From: Stenotrophomonas maltophilia
GTDB lineage: Bacteria; Pseudomonadota; Gammaproteobacteria; Xanthomonadales; Xanthomonadaceae
Direction: 5' to 3'
Length of the DNA: 58,394 nucleotides
Assembly (NCBI RefSeq): GCF_039555535.1
Contig: NZ_CP154630.1
Location: forward strand, 4,772,501 to 4,830,894
Under the pieces are notes generated by a model. That model made no database searches and was not told where the DNA came from. It was given only the letters and a program-made list of their open reading frames with translations. Shown here one piece after another: positions 38,347-46,858 of this stretch. Position 1 is the stretch's first letter, and the number at the start of each line of letters is the position of its first letter. The position numbers and the translations under genes were made by a program.

Positions 38347-39354
38347 TTACCAGCCTTCCAGCACGATCTTGCCCTTGGCGCGGTGGCTTTCCAGCAGCGC
38401 GTGCGCGCGCCGCAGGTTGGCCGCGTCGATGCGCCCGAAGTGCTCACCGAGCGTGGTCTGCAGCACGCCTGCATCGATCAGCTCGGCCACCCGGTTCAAC
38501 AGCTCATGCTGGCGCTGCATGTCCGCGGTCCTGTACAGCGGGCGGGTGAACATCGATTCCCAGTGCAGCGACAGCGCCTTGCGCTTGAGCGCCATCACAT
38601 CCACCTGGCCCGGGTCATCGATCAGGCCGAACTGGCCCTGCGGCGCCAGCAGTTCGACGATCTGCGCGTAGTGCTGGTCGGAATGGGTCAGGCTGGCCAC
38701 ATGCTGCACCTCGCTGATGCCCAGCCGTGCCAGGCCTTCGGCCAGCGGCTGGCTGTGGTCGATCACGTGGTGCGCGCCCATCGCATACACCCAGTCCTGG
38801 GTGTCCGGGCGCGATGCGGTGCCAATCACCGTCAGTTTCGTCAGCTTCCGCGCCAGCTGCACCAGGATCGAGCCGACGCCACCGGCGGCACCGATCACCA
38901 GCAGGGTCTGGCCCTCGCCACCACCCTCGGGAATACGCAGGCGGTCGAACAGCAGCTCCCAGGCGGTGATCGCAGTCAGCGGCAATGCCGCGGCGGCCGC
39001 ATCACCGAGGCTGGCCGGCTTGCGACCGACGCTGCGCTCGTCCACCAGCTGGTATTCGGCATTGCTGCCCGGCCGGTCGATCACGCCGGCGTAGTAGACC
39101 GCATCGCCGGGCTGGAACAGGGTCACTTCGCTGCCCACGGCGTCGACGATGCCGACCGCATCCCAGCCCAGCACGCGCGGGCCATCGGTGGCCACGCCGC
39201 GGCGGACCTTGGTGTCGACCGGGTTCACCGCCACCGCGCGCACCGCCACCCGCAGGTCGCGGGGGCCAGGCTGCGGCAGTTCCAGTTCGATGTCGATCAG
39301 GGCCCGGGCGTCGTCGATCGGCAGGCCGGCGTGGGTGTAGGCAATGGCGCGCAT
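38347..39354 (-). CDS. Zinc-type alcohol dehydrogenase-like/quinone oxidoreductase (MDR superfamily)
   Basis: Predicted 335-residue NAD(P)H-dependent reductase of the medium-chain dehydrogenase superfamily. The GroES-like N-terminal half includes AVNPVDTKVRRGV and VLGWDAVGIVDAVGSEV. The Rossmann half has the nucleotide-binding signature VIGAAGGVGSILVQLARK, with family segments LTAITAWELLFDRL and YAMGAHHVIDHSQPL. No zinc-binding cysteine cluster is evident, consistent with a zinc-independent quinone oxidoreductase despite the family name. It is divergent from a LysR gene 91 bp away, the usual arrangement for a regulator and its target. Confidence 0.9.
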   Translation of the reverse strand: MRAIAYTHAGLPIDDARALIDIELELPQPGPRDLRVAVRAVAVNPVDTKVRRGVATDGPRVLGWDAVGIVDAVGSEVTLFQPGDAVYYAGVIDRPGSNAEYQLVDERSVGRKPASLGDAAAAALPLTAITAWELLFDRLRIPEGGGEGQTLLVIGAAGGVGSILVQLARKLTKLTVIGTASRPDTQDWVYAMGAHHVIDHSQPLAEGLARLGISEVQHVASLTHSDQHYAQIVELLAPQGQFGLIDDPGQVDVMALKRKALSLHWESMFTRPLYRTADMQRQHELLNRVAELIDAGVLQTTLGEHFGRIDAANLRRAHALLESHRAKGKIVLEGW

Positions 39355-39445
39355 GGCAGCGGTCCAGTGGGGAAGGAGTGGACAGGTTGCGCCGCGCAAG
39401 GCCGCTCAGAAAGGCGCAGAATCGGGCAGCACTTTCACTCTGGCA

Positions 39446-40417
39446 ATGAAGATGATCCGCTTCGACGATCTGCAGTTGTTCGTCCGCACGGCCGCACTGG
39501 GCAGCTTCTCGCAGGCCGCGCGCGAGGCCGACCTGTTGCCCGGCCAGGTCGCTGCCGCCGTGGCGCGGCTGGAGCGCGAACTGGACCTGCGCCTGTTCGT
39601 GCGCACCACCCGCAGCCTGCGCCTGACCGGTGAGGGCGCGCTGTACCTGCCGTATGCGCAGGAGGTGCTGGCTACCCTGCGCGAAGGTCGGGCCCGCGTG
39701 CAGGGCGAGGACGCCGAACTGCACGGCACGCTGCAGCTGTCGGCGCCATCGGACTTCGGTCGCAACCTGCTGCTGCCGTGGCTGACCGCGTTCCGAGCCG
39801 CCCATCCACGGCTGCGCCTGCACCTGCAGCTGTCCGATGAGGTAGCTGACGTGTTCCGCGATCCGGTCGATGTGGCAATCCGCATCGGCCACTTCGACGA
39901 CGCCAACTACGTGGCCCTGCCCCTGCTCGAAGGCAACCGCCGTGTACTCGCGGCTTCGCCCGATTACCTGCGGCGACGGGGCACGCCCGTGCGCCTGGAC
40001 GAACTGCGCGAGCACGATTGCCTGGTCTACCAGCTCAGTGGCCGCGCCTACGATCGCTGGTCGTTCGAGGTCGACGGGCGCCGCACCGTGATCCCGGTGC
40101 GCGGCCCGCTGGTCTGCGACGACGCCGACGTGGTGCGGCGCTGGGCGGTGGCCGGCGAAGGCATCACCTACAAATCCTGGCTGGACCTGCGCGAAGACGT
40201 GCTGGCCGGCCGCCTGCAGCTGCTGCTCGATGGCGTTGGCAGCCACATTCCGCTGCAGCTGGTGTGCCCGCATCGCAAGCAGTTCTCGCCGGCGGTGCGG
40301 CAGCTGCACGCGCAGCTGCGCCAGCACCTGCAACCGCTGCTGTCTGGCATGCCCGATGGACTCACCAGCCCCCTGTCGCCCGCCCCGGTGCTGGCCGACA
40401 ATGACGGCCCTCCGTAA
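39446..40417 (+). CDS. LysR-family transcriptional regulator
   Basis: Predicted 323-residue regulator. The N-terminal winged helix is clear (IRFDDLQLFVRTAALGSFSQAAREADLLPGQ, split by family-typical residues) followed by VAAAVARLERELDLRLFVRTTRSLRLTGEG. The effector domain follows (GTLQLSAPSDFGRNLLLPWL, RDPVDVAIRIGHFDDANYVALPL). The C-terminus is extended by about 25 Pro/Ser-rich residues. It begins at ATG 39446, with a second in-frame ATG at 39452. It is divergent from the MDR oxidoreductase gene and probably regulates it; the LysE-type exporter lies 14 bp downstream and may be co-transcribed. Confidence 0.92.
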   Translation: MKMIRFDDLQLFVRTAALGSFSQAAREADLLPGQVAAAVARLERELDLRLFVRTTRSLRLTGEGALYLPYAQEVLATLREGRARVQGEDAELHGTLQLSAPSDFGRNLLLPWLTAFRAAHPRLRLHLQLSDEVADVFRDPVDVAIRIGHFDDANYVALPLLEGNRRVLAASPDYLRRRGTPVRLDELREHDCLVYQLSGRAYDRWSFEVDGRRTVIPVRGPLVCDDADVVRRWAVAGEGITYKSWLDLREDVLAGRLQLLLDGVGSHIPLQLVCPHRKQFSPAVRQLHAQLRQHLQPLLSGMPDGLTSPLSPAPVLADNDGPP

Positions 40418-40431
40418 AAGAGAACACCGCC

Positions 40432-41061
40432 ATGCCGTGGATGGGCATCCAGGACCTGTGGACGTTTCTGGTCGCCGTGCTGGTGTTCCTCGCCCTGCCC
40501 GGCCCCGGCACCTTCACCCTGCTGACCGCCACCGGCCGAGGCGGCGTGCGCGGTGGCTACACGGCACTGGCCGGCCTGCTGGTCGGTGACCAGATCCTGA
40601 TGTGGCTGGCGCTGGCCGGCGTGGCTGCGCTGCTCAAAGCCAATCCGCTGGTGTTCCATGCCGTGCAGTACCTGGGTGCGGCCTACCTGGTGTGGGTGGG
40701 CATCAGCCTGCTGCGCACGCCCAGGCACGAGGGCGGCGACGCCGGTCCGATCCGCATGCAGCCCGGCCGCTACTTCCAGCAGGCGATCCTGGTCAGCCTG
40801 CTCAACCCGAAGGCAATCCTGTTCTACATGGCCTTCCTGCCGTTGTTCATCGATCCCAAGGCACACCAGGGCATCGCCACCTTCGCCGCGCTGGCCGGCA
40901 TCATCCTGGTGGTCAGCATCGCCTACTGCTCGATGCTGATCGGGGTCGGCAACCTGGCCCGCCGCCGGTTGATCCAGCATCCGCGCATCAGCGATGCGCT
41001 GCGCCGGGTGGCCGGCCTGTTCCTGGTGGGGTTCGGCATCCGGCTGGGGTTGAACGGCTGA
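40432..41061 (+). CDS. LysE/RhtB-family amino acid exporter
   Basis: Predicted 209-residue inner-membrane exporter with about six helices. The family signature is PGPGTFTLLTATGRGGVRGGYTAL-type (PGPGTFTLLTATGRGG seen at residues 24-39), followed by YLGAAYLVWVGISLLR and the conserved VSLLNPKAILFYMAFLPLF. Family members export amino acids such as homoserine, threonine or lysine, or related metabolites; the substrate here is not readable. It follows the LysR gene with a 14-bp gap. Confidence 0.92.
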   Translation: MPWMGIQDLWTFLVAVLVFLALPGPGTFTLLTATGRGGVRGGYTALAGLLVGDQILMWLALAGVAALLKANPLVFHAVQYLGAAYLVWVGISLLRTPRHEGGDAGPIRMQPGRYFQQAILVSLLNPKAILFYMAFLPLFIDPKAHQGIATFAALAGIILVVSIAYCSMLIGVGNLARRRLIQHPRISDALRRVAGLFLVGFGIRLGLNG

Positions 41062-41091
41062 TACCGCCGTCGAGCAGGCTCTGACGCCGCG

Positions 41092-41213
41092 TCGACCAAC
41101 CAAGGTTGGCCTCTACCAGAGCGCGGGATCCGGTAGTCGCCGGCCTTGGTGGCGCTGGCGCCACCGGCGTTCATGGTCCCAGAGGCCGTCTGCCAACCAG
41201 GGTTGTCCTCTAC
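41092..41213. repeat. Cluster of three degenerate GTAG REP elements
   Basis: CCAACCAAGGTTGG followed by CTACC lies at 41097-41117, GTAGTCGCCGG with TGGCGCTGGCGCCA at 41133-41169, and GCCAACCAGGGTTGTCCTC with CTACC at 41192-41214. The last unit, read on the minus strand, begins GTAG and supplies the TAG stop codon of the LysR gene at 41210-41212. Confidence 0.75.
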
Positions 41214-42130
41214 CGGCCGTGCATTTCGGCACGCAGATGGTCGATGAACACCCGCAGTTTCGGTGCCATGTGCTCGCGTGCCGGGTAGTACAGATGAAAG
41301 CCGGCAAAGGGCGGCTGCCAGTCGTCCAGCACCGCCTGCAGGCGCCCGGCCACCAGATCATCGGCTACCAGCGAGGCGAACCCCTGTGCCATGCCCAGCC
41401 CGGCCAGCACGGCGGCGTAGGCCAGTTCGGCATCGTTGAACACCAGGCGGCCGGTCACGTCCACCTCCAGATCGTGGCCATCCCGGCTGAACTCCCACGG
41501 CATCAACCGGCCATTGGCACGACGGTGGACGATGCACGGATACCCCTGCAGATCATGCGGGCTGGCCGGGATGCCATGCCGCGCGAAGTAATCCGGCGTG
41601 GCCACCACCACCTGTCGCTCCGGCGGCCCGATCGGCACCGCGATCATGCCGCGCGCCAGTGATTCACCCAGGCGGATGCCAGCATCGAAGCCCTCAGCCA
41701 CCAGATCGGTCAGCGCCGGCTCGACGCACAGTTCCACCTCCACCTGCGGGTAGCGCGCCAGGAACGCAGGCAGTGTGGGCAGCACCCGGCGCTCGGCAAC
41801 GATGCGTGGCAGGGTGATGCGCAGCTTCCCGGCCGGGACCGCGCGCACGCTGTCGAGATCGGCGAACGCCGATTCGATCTGTGCCAGCCCGCCGCGTACA
41901 TGTGCGAGGAAGCGCGCACCGTGTTCGGTCAGGCCAACCCGGCGCGTCGTCCGCTGCAGCAGGCGCACGCCCATCCGCGCTTCCAGCGCGCGCACGCTCT
42001 GCGACAGCGCCGAGGTGGAGACCCCCAGCGCATCGGCGGCGCGGGTAAAGCTGGCATGGTCGGCGACGTGGACGAAGGCAACCACCGCCGACAACGGTGC
42101 GGAGGGATCCATTGTGAAGCCACTCTTCAT
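41210..42130 (-). CDS. LysR-family transcriptional regulator
   Basis: Predicted 306-residue regulator. The N-terminal winged helix (AFVHVADHASFTRAADALG, then STSALSQSVRALEARMGV and RLLQRTTRRVGLTEHGARFL) is classic. The effector domain follows, with GKLRITLPRIVAERRVLP, EGFDAGIRLGESLARGMIAVPIG and a C-terminal GFHLYYPAREHMAPKLRVFIDHL. This is the subgroup often found divergent from oxidoreductases, and here an aldo/keto reductase begins 94 bp away. The ATG at 42130 (GGAAGGAA upstream) was chosen; ATG 42112 is possible. The TAG stop is formed by a GTAG repeat element. Confidence 0.92.
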   Translation of the reverse strand: MKSGFTMDPSAPLSAVVAFVHVADHASFTRAADALGVSTSALSQSVRALEARMGVRLLQRTTRRVGLTEHGARFLAHVRGGLAQIESAFADLDSVRAVPAGKLRITLPRIVAERRVLPTLPAFLARYPQVEVELCVEPALTDLVAEGFDAGIRLGESLARGMIAVPIGPPERQVVVATPDYFARHGIPASPHDLQGYPCIVHRRANGRLMPWEFSRDGHDLEVDVTGRLVFNDAELAYAAVLAGLGMAQGFASLVADDLVAGRLQAVLDDWQPPFAGFHLYYPAREHMAPKLRVFIDHLRAEMHGR

Positions 42131-42224
42131 GGTGAGTCCGGTTCCTTCCAGTTTATCCACAGGATCGGGCGACGGATGCTGTGGCTCCCGGCGGTGCAGC
42201 CGCCTTCCTGTGAGAGAGCCCCAC

Positions 42225-43295
42225 ATGTCGCTGGACCACTACCGCCTGCTTGGCCGCTCCGGCCTTCGCGTCAGCCCGTTGGCACTGGGTACGATGACCT
42301 TCGGTGCCGACTGGGGCTGGGGCGCGGACGAAGCCGAGGCCCGCCGCATCTTCGACAGCTACGTCGAACGCGGCGGCAATTTCATCGATACCGCGAACAA
42401 CTACACCAATGGCAGCGCCGAGACCCTGCTCGGACGCTTCGCCCAGGGCCAGCGCGACCGGCTGGTGATCGCCAGCAAGTACACGCTGGCCACCGTACCC
42501 GGCGACCCGAACAATGCCGGCAACCACCGCAAGAGCATGCTGCGCTCGGTGGAGGACAGCCTGCGCCGGCTGGGTACCGACTACCTGGACCTGCTGTACC
42601 TGCATGCCTGGGACGACACCACCGGCGTGGACGAGGTGATGCGCGGCTTCGACGACCTGGTCCGCAGCGGCAAGGTGCTCTACGCCGGCATCTCGGACAC
42701 GCCGGCCTGGCAGATCGCGCGCATGCAGACCCTGGCCGACCTGCGCGGCTGGGCACCGTTGGTGGCGCTGCAGATCGAGTACAGCCTGATCCAGCGCAGC
42801 GTCGAGCACGAACTGCTGCCGATGGCCGATACGCTTGGGTTGGGCGTGGTGGCGTGGTCGCCGCTGGGCAGTGGCGTGCTGACCGGCAAATACAGCGCCG
42901 CCGACCTGGCCCAGGGCGATGCCCTCGATGCCTCACCGGGTGGCTCACGCCGCAATGTCGCCCTGATCAATGGTGCATTGACCCCACGTTCGCTGCAGAT
43001 TGCCGAGGAAGTCGGGTTGATCGCCGCCGCTCTTTCGCATTCGCCTGCGCAGGTGGCACTGGCCTGGTTGCTGCAGCGCCCCGGTACCGGCGCGCTGCCG
43101 ATCATCGGCGCCCGTACCCTTGCGCAGTTCGAGCACAACCTGGCCGCGCTGCAACTGGTGCTGCCGGCCGATGCCCTGGCTCGTCTTGATGCGATCAGTG
43201 CGGTGGCGCCTTCGTTCCCACACGATTTCCTGCAGATGCCATTGCCAAGAATGCTGATGAGCGGCGGCACCCGTCTGCGCGCCCGCGGGCGCTGA
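42225..43295 (+). CDS. Aldo/keto reductase
   Basis: Predicted 356-residue NADPH-dependent oxidoreductase with the (beta/alpha)8 fold. The catalytic tetrad is visible: D55 and Y60 in NFIDTANNYTNGSAE, K85 in IASKY and H127 in LLYLHAWDD. The beginning RLLGRSGLRVSPLALGTM and the cofactor region near ALPIIGARTLAQFEHNL are typical of the YajO/Tas-like group. It has its own ribosome-binding site (GAGAGAG) and is divergent from the LysR gene, its likely regulator. The natural substrate is unknown. Confidence 0.93.
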   Translation: MSLDHYRLLGRSGLRVSPLALGTMTFGADWGWGADEAEARRIFDSYVERGGNFIDTANNYTNGSAETLLGRFAQGQRDRLVIASKYTLATVPGDPNNAGNHRKSMLRSVEDSLRRLGTDYLDLLYLHAWDDTTGVDEVMRGFDDLVRSGKVLYAGISDTPAWQIARMQTLADLRGWAPLVALQIEYSLIQRSVEHELLPMADTLGLGVVAWSPLGSGVLTGKYSAADLAQGDALDASPGGSRRNVALINGALTPRSLQIAEEVGLIAAALSHSPAQVALAWLLQRPGTGALPIIGARTLAQFEHNLAALQLVLPADALARLDAISAVAPSFPHDFLQMPLPRMLMSGGTRLRARGR

Positions 43296-43352
43296 GGCCC
43301 TGGCAGGGAGGGCGCGCTATGCTGGCCTTCCCTGCCGAATGGACGCGCGTGG

Positions 43353-43772
43353 ATGGCCCGGTTGGCTCGCTGTACCCTGCCCTTGCTGCTGCTCGCCGGC
43401 ACCGCCTCTGGCACCACCGTGCAGGACCATCGCTGCCTGACCGGTGGTCGCAATGACAGCATCCACCTGGAATGGCGCTGGCTGGAGGACGGCCAGTCCG
43501 ACGTGCGCTACGCGGGCCACCGCGATCGCCTGCCGCTGCGCCGGGTTTCGATGGAGACCACGGTGCTGGCCGAAGATCGCCCCTACCAGTTCGACAGCGT
43601 CTGGGAAGAGCATGTCGATGGCCGCCTCAACGGCCGTTACCTGCTGAGCACGCAGGGTGCCCTGGTGCTGGATCTGCGCTACGAACGCGCCCGCGACGGC
43701 CGCAGCACCACCTTCCACGACGACCCCGAAGCCTGGCAGGAAGACGGCTGCCACTGGCCCAGCCCCCCCTGA
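43353..43772 (+). CDS. Hypothetical secreted protein
   Basis: Predicted 139-residue protein with an N-terminal signal peptide (MARLARCTLPLLLLAGTASG) and no lipobox. The mature part is charged, with many Arg, Asp and Trp residues (IHLEWRWLEDG, HRDRLPLRRVSMET, LVLDLRYERARDGRS) and two or three cysteines (HRCLTGG and GCHWP) that could pair in the periplasm. I do not recognise the family. No operon partner is obvious; a 158-bp gap follows before the permease gene. Confidence 0.75.
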   Translation: MARLARCTLPLLLLAGTASGTTVQDHRCLTGGRNDSIHLEWRWLEDGQSDVRYAGHRDRLPLRRVSMETTVLAEDRPYQFDSVWEEHVDGRLNGRYLLSTQGALVLDLRYERARDGRSTTFHDDPEAWQEDGCHWPSPP

Positions 43773-43930
43773 GGCGGTACCGGGCTTACGGCCCTTTATG
43801 CCGATTCCGGCAGCCTGCTCGCGGTGCAGCGCGCGGCGTGTCGGGTATGACCCGCGTCAGTGGTAATGCTGCGCTGCGTTCGGTCACACTCGGGGACTTG
43901 TCGTTCTTAGTCACCCCTTCCGAGGCCTGC

Positions 43931-45358
43931 ATGTCCCTGTTCCGGCGCAAGTCCCTAGATTCCGTCACCGTCCACGAAGCCGGCAGGCGCCTGATCCCGA
44001 CGCTCAGCTGGCCGCACCTGATCGCGCTGGGCATCGGCGCCATCGTCGGTACCGGCATCTACACGCTGATCGGCGTTGGTGCCAACCTGGCCGGCCCGGC
44101 CGTTCTGATCTCCTTCGCGATTGCCGGTGCGGTCTGCGCCTGCGCGGCACTGTCCTACGCCGAACTGTCGACGATGATGCCGGCCGCCGGCAGTGCCTAC
44201 ACCTACAGCTACAGCGCGCTGGGCGAGGTATTCGCCTGGGTGGTGGGCTGGAGCCTGATCCTGGAGTACTCGCTGGTGGTGAGTACGGTGGCGGTGGGCT
44301 GGTCCGGCTACTTCGTCGGCTTCCTCGAATGGGTCCACACCCAGTTCGGCTGGAACGTGCACCTGCCGGCCTGGCTGGCCGCCGGCCCGCACGTGGAAGG
44401 CGGCATGATCAACCTGCCGGCGATCATCATCACCTGGCTGGTAGCCGGTATGCTGATGGCCGGCACCAAGGAAAGCGCCACCCTCAACGCCATCCTGGTG
44501 GTGTTCAAGCTGATCGCGCTGGCCATCTTCGTGGCGGTGGCCCTGCCCGCCTTCGACAGCAACAACCTGCAGCCGTTCATGCCGTACGGCTTCGCCAAGT
44601 CGATGGGCCCCGATGGCGTCGAGCACGGCGTGATGGCGGCAGCGGCAATCATCTTCTTCGCCTTCTACGGCTTCGATGCGATCTCCACTGCTGCGGAGGA
44701 AACCAAGAACCCGGGCCGCGACCTTTCGATCGGCATCATCGGTTCGATGATCGGTTGCACCATCGTCTACGTGCTGGTCGCGCTCGCCGCCGTTGGTGCG
44801 ATGAGCTACGCCGTGTTCGGCCACAGTGCCGAGCCGCTGGCGCTGATCATGCGCCAGCTCGGCCATCCGACCGCGGCAATGGTGATCGGCGTGATCGCGA
44901 TCATCGCGCTGCCGACCGTGCTGCTGGCCTTCCTGTACGGCCAGAGCCGCATCTTCTTCGTGATGAGCCGCGATGGCCTGCTGCCGCGTGGCCTGTCCAA
45001 GGTCAACGCCCGCACCGGCACACCGGTGGCGACCACGCTGTTTACCGCCGTGGTGGTGTCGGCGCTGGCCGGCGTGGCGCGCCTGGACGAGATCGCGGCA
45101 CTGGCCAACGCCGGCACCCTGGCCGCGTTCACCGCGGTGGGCATCTGCCTGGTGGTGCTGCGCCTGCGCGAACCCGACCGTGCGCGTACCTTCCGCACGC
45201 CGCTGGCCTTCGTGGTCGGTCCGCTGGCCGCGCTCGGCTGCATCTACCTGTTCATCAGCCTGCCGCACACCACCCAGCTGTACTTCCTGGTGTGGAACGT
45301 GGTCGGCCTGGTGCTGTACTTGCTGTACAGCCGCCGCCACGCGTTGATCGCGAAGTAA
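43931..45358 (+). CDS. APC-superfamily amino acid permease
   Basis: Predicted 475-residue inner-membrane transporter with about twelve helices, closest to the cationic amino acid transporter (CAT/YfnA-like) group. Evidence includes LIALGIGAIVGTGIYTLIG (substrate-site helix 1), SYAELSTMMPAAGSAYTYSY (helix 3), FFAFYGFDAISTAAEETKNPGRD (helix 6 and the following loop) and FVMSRDGLLPRGLSKVN. Likely a proton-coupled amino acid importer; the substrate is not determined. The ATG at 43931 starts MSLFRRKSLDSV; the open frame upstream overlaps the previous gene. Confidence 0.92.
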   Translation: MSLFRRKSLDSVTVHEAGRRLIPTLSWPHLIALGIGAIVGTGIYTLIGVGANLAGPAVLISFAIAGAVCACAALSYAELSTMMPAAGSAYTYSYSALGEVFAWVVGWSLILEYSLVVSTVAVGWSGYFVGFLEWVHTQFGWNVHLPAWLAAGPHVEGGMINLPAIIITWLVAGMLMAGTKESATLNAILVVFKLIALAIFVAVALPAFDSNNLQPFMPYGFAKSMGPDGVEHGVMAAAAIIFFAFYGFDAISTAAEETKNPGRDLSIGIIGSMIGCTIVYVLVALAAVGAMSYAVFGHSAEPLALIMRQLGHPTAAMVIGVIAIIALPTVLLAFLYGQSRIFFVMSRDGLLPRGLSKVNARTGTPVATTLFTAVVVSALAGVARLDEIAALANAGTLAAFTAVGICLVVLRLREPDRARTFRTPLAFVVGPLAALGCIYLFISLPHTTQLYFLVWNVVGLVLYLLYSRRHALIAK

Positions 45359-45390
45359 GGAGGCCGCCGGGCATGGCCCGGCGCTCCTCT

Positions 45391-45488
45391 GTAGAGTCGA
45401 GCCATGCTCGGCTCACGGGGTGCCTATCGAAAGCAGTCGAGCATGGCTCGACTCTACAAAGGCGCAGTCGAGCGCCGCTCGACTCTAC
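45391..45488. repeat. SMAG-type GTAG REP triplet; last unit overlaps a stop codon
   Basis: Three units: GTAGAGTCGAGCCATGCTC at 45391, a partner ending CTAC at 45457, and a third (AGTCGAGCGCCGCTCGAC then CTAC) at 45466-45488. The third, read on the minus strand, begins GTAG, and its TAG (45485-45487) is the stop codon of the dipeptidase gene. Confidence 0.9.
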
Positions 45489-46720
45489 GGAGCAGCGGCG
45501 TACTCCTGCGCCTGGCGCATCACCCGCAGCAGGTTGCCGCCCCAGATGCCGGCAATCTGCTGCTCGGTATAGCCCTTGCGCAGCAGCCACGCGGTGATCT
45601 TCGGCAGCTGGCTGACATCGGGCAGATCGCTCAGGCCACCGCCGCCATCCCAGTCCAGGCCGATGCCCACATGTTCCGGGCCGACCACCTTGAGGATGTG
45701 CTCGAAGTGGGCGAAGAAGTCGTCCAGGCTGGCATGGCGCACCGGGTGCTCATGGTCCAGCGCCTGTTCGGCGTTGAGCAGAGCCACACCCTGCTCGATG
45801 CCCATGCCTTCCCAGCCGCCCAGCTGCTTGCTGAGCGCTTCTTCGGCCTGCTTGCGCTCGGGCGTCTTCGCGGTGTCGATCAGGTAACCGCCATAGGCAT
45901 TCACCTGGATCACGCCACCGGCCTTGGCCAGCTTGCGCAGGCGCGCATCGTCGAGGTTGCGCGGGTGGTTGTAGATCGCCTTGGCCGAGCTGTGCGAGAG
46001 CACGAACGGCACCTGCATCATCGCCAGCAGGTCATCGAACACCGCGTCCGACGCATGCGACTGGTCGATCACGATGCCCAGCTTCACCGCTTGCCGCACC
46101 AGGTCCTTGCCGGCCGGGCTCAGGCCTTTCCATTCCGCGCCCTTGGGGTCGGTGGCCGAATCGGCGAACTCGTTGTTGGCGAAATGCACGGTGCTGAGCA
46201 GGCGCAGGCCGGCGCGGTGGTAGAACGAGAGCAGGCTCGGGTCAGCCACCAGCGGGCTGGCATTTTCCATGCTGATGTAGACCACGCGCTTGCCGGCGGC
46301 CTTGATCCGCGCCGCGTCATCGGCGGTCAATGCCAGCGCGAAACGCTCGGGATTGGCGGCCAGCATTTCGCGGATCTCCAGCAGCCGCTGCAGGCCGTGG
46401 TCACGCTCGGCCAGATGGGCGGCGGCGGTGCGGTCGCCCTGGTCGGTGTAGATCGCCCAGAAACCGCCGTCCAGCGCGCCTTCGACCATGCGCGGGTAGT
46501 CCACCTGCGAGAGCGCGTTGCGGTCGTGGCGCTGTTCGATGTCGAAGCCGGCGCGGCCGAAATTGGCCGGCGTATCCAGATGGCTGTCGAGGGTGACCAG
46601 GCGTTGCTGCAGGGCCTTGGCCCGCGCCAGCTCCTGCGCGCTGAACTCGATGGCATGGGCGGACAGCGGCGCACTCAGCGCCAGGGCAAGCACAACGGAC
46701 AGACGACGCAACGATGGCAT
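45485..46720 (-). CDS. Membrane dipeptidase-like peptidase, family M19
   Basis: Predicted 411-residue exported zinc peptidase of the renal dipeptidase family. A signal peptide (MPSLRRLSVVLALALSAPLSAHA) precedes the catalytic domain. Metal-binding signatures are H47-x-D49 in TLDSHLDTP, the VIDQSHASDAVFDDLL block, PFVLSHSSAKAI and HVGIGLDWDGGGG. Members hydrolyse dipeptides, including L-D and dehydrodipeptides. The stop codon lies in a GTAG repeat that reached right into the gene end. The signal peptide suggests periplasmic location. Confidence 0.92.
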   Translation of the reverse strand: MPSLRRLSVVLALALSAPLSAHAIEFSAQELARAKALQQRLVTLDSHLDTPANFGRAGFDIEQRHDRNALSQVDYPRMVEGALDGGFWAIYTDQGDRTAAAHLAERDHGLQRLLEIREMLAANPERFALALTADDAARIKAAGKRVVYISMENASPLVADPSLLSFYHRAGLRLLSTVHFANNEFADSATDPKGAEWKGLSPAGKDLVRQAVKLGIVIDQSHASDAVFDDLLAMMQVPFVLSHSSAKAIYNHPRNLDDARLRKLAKAGGVIQVNAYGGYLIDTAKTPERKQAEEALSKQLGGWEGMGIEQGVALLNAEQALDHEHPVRHASLDDFFAHFEHILKVVGPEHVGIGLDWDGGGGLSDLPDVSQLPKITAWLLRKGYTEQQIAGIWGGNLLRVMRQAQEYAAAP

Positions 46721-46775
46721 GGGCTCTCACCGGCATTGGGAAGAGCCCGACCATAGCGCTGCGGCCGCGCATTGG

Positions 46776-46846
46776 GTAGCGCCGGGCCACGCCCGGCGGA
46801 TCTTGAGGCTGTCAGGCAGATCAGCCGAGCATGGGCTCGGCTCTAC
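46776..46846. repeat. GTAG REP pair (mixed subtypes)
   Basis: The left unit GTAGCGCCGGGCCACGCCC and the right unit AGCCGAGCATGGGCTCGGCTCTAC differ in stem sequence, so the pair combines two subtypes. It ends 12 bp before the methyltransferase stop codon on the minus strand. Confidence 0.85.
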
Positions 46847-46858
46847 AGCGTCCCGCGG

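Noticed and set aside
41062..41209. The repeat cluster after the LysE gene as a short CRISPR-like array
   Set aside because: The units are inverted palindromes with differing stems, not direct repeats with regular spacers.
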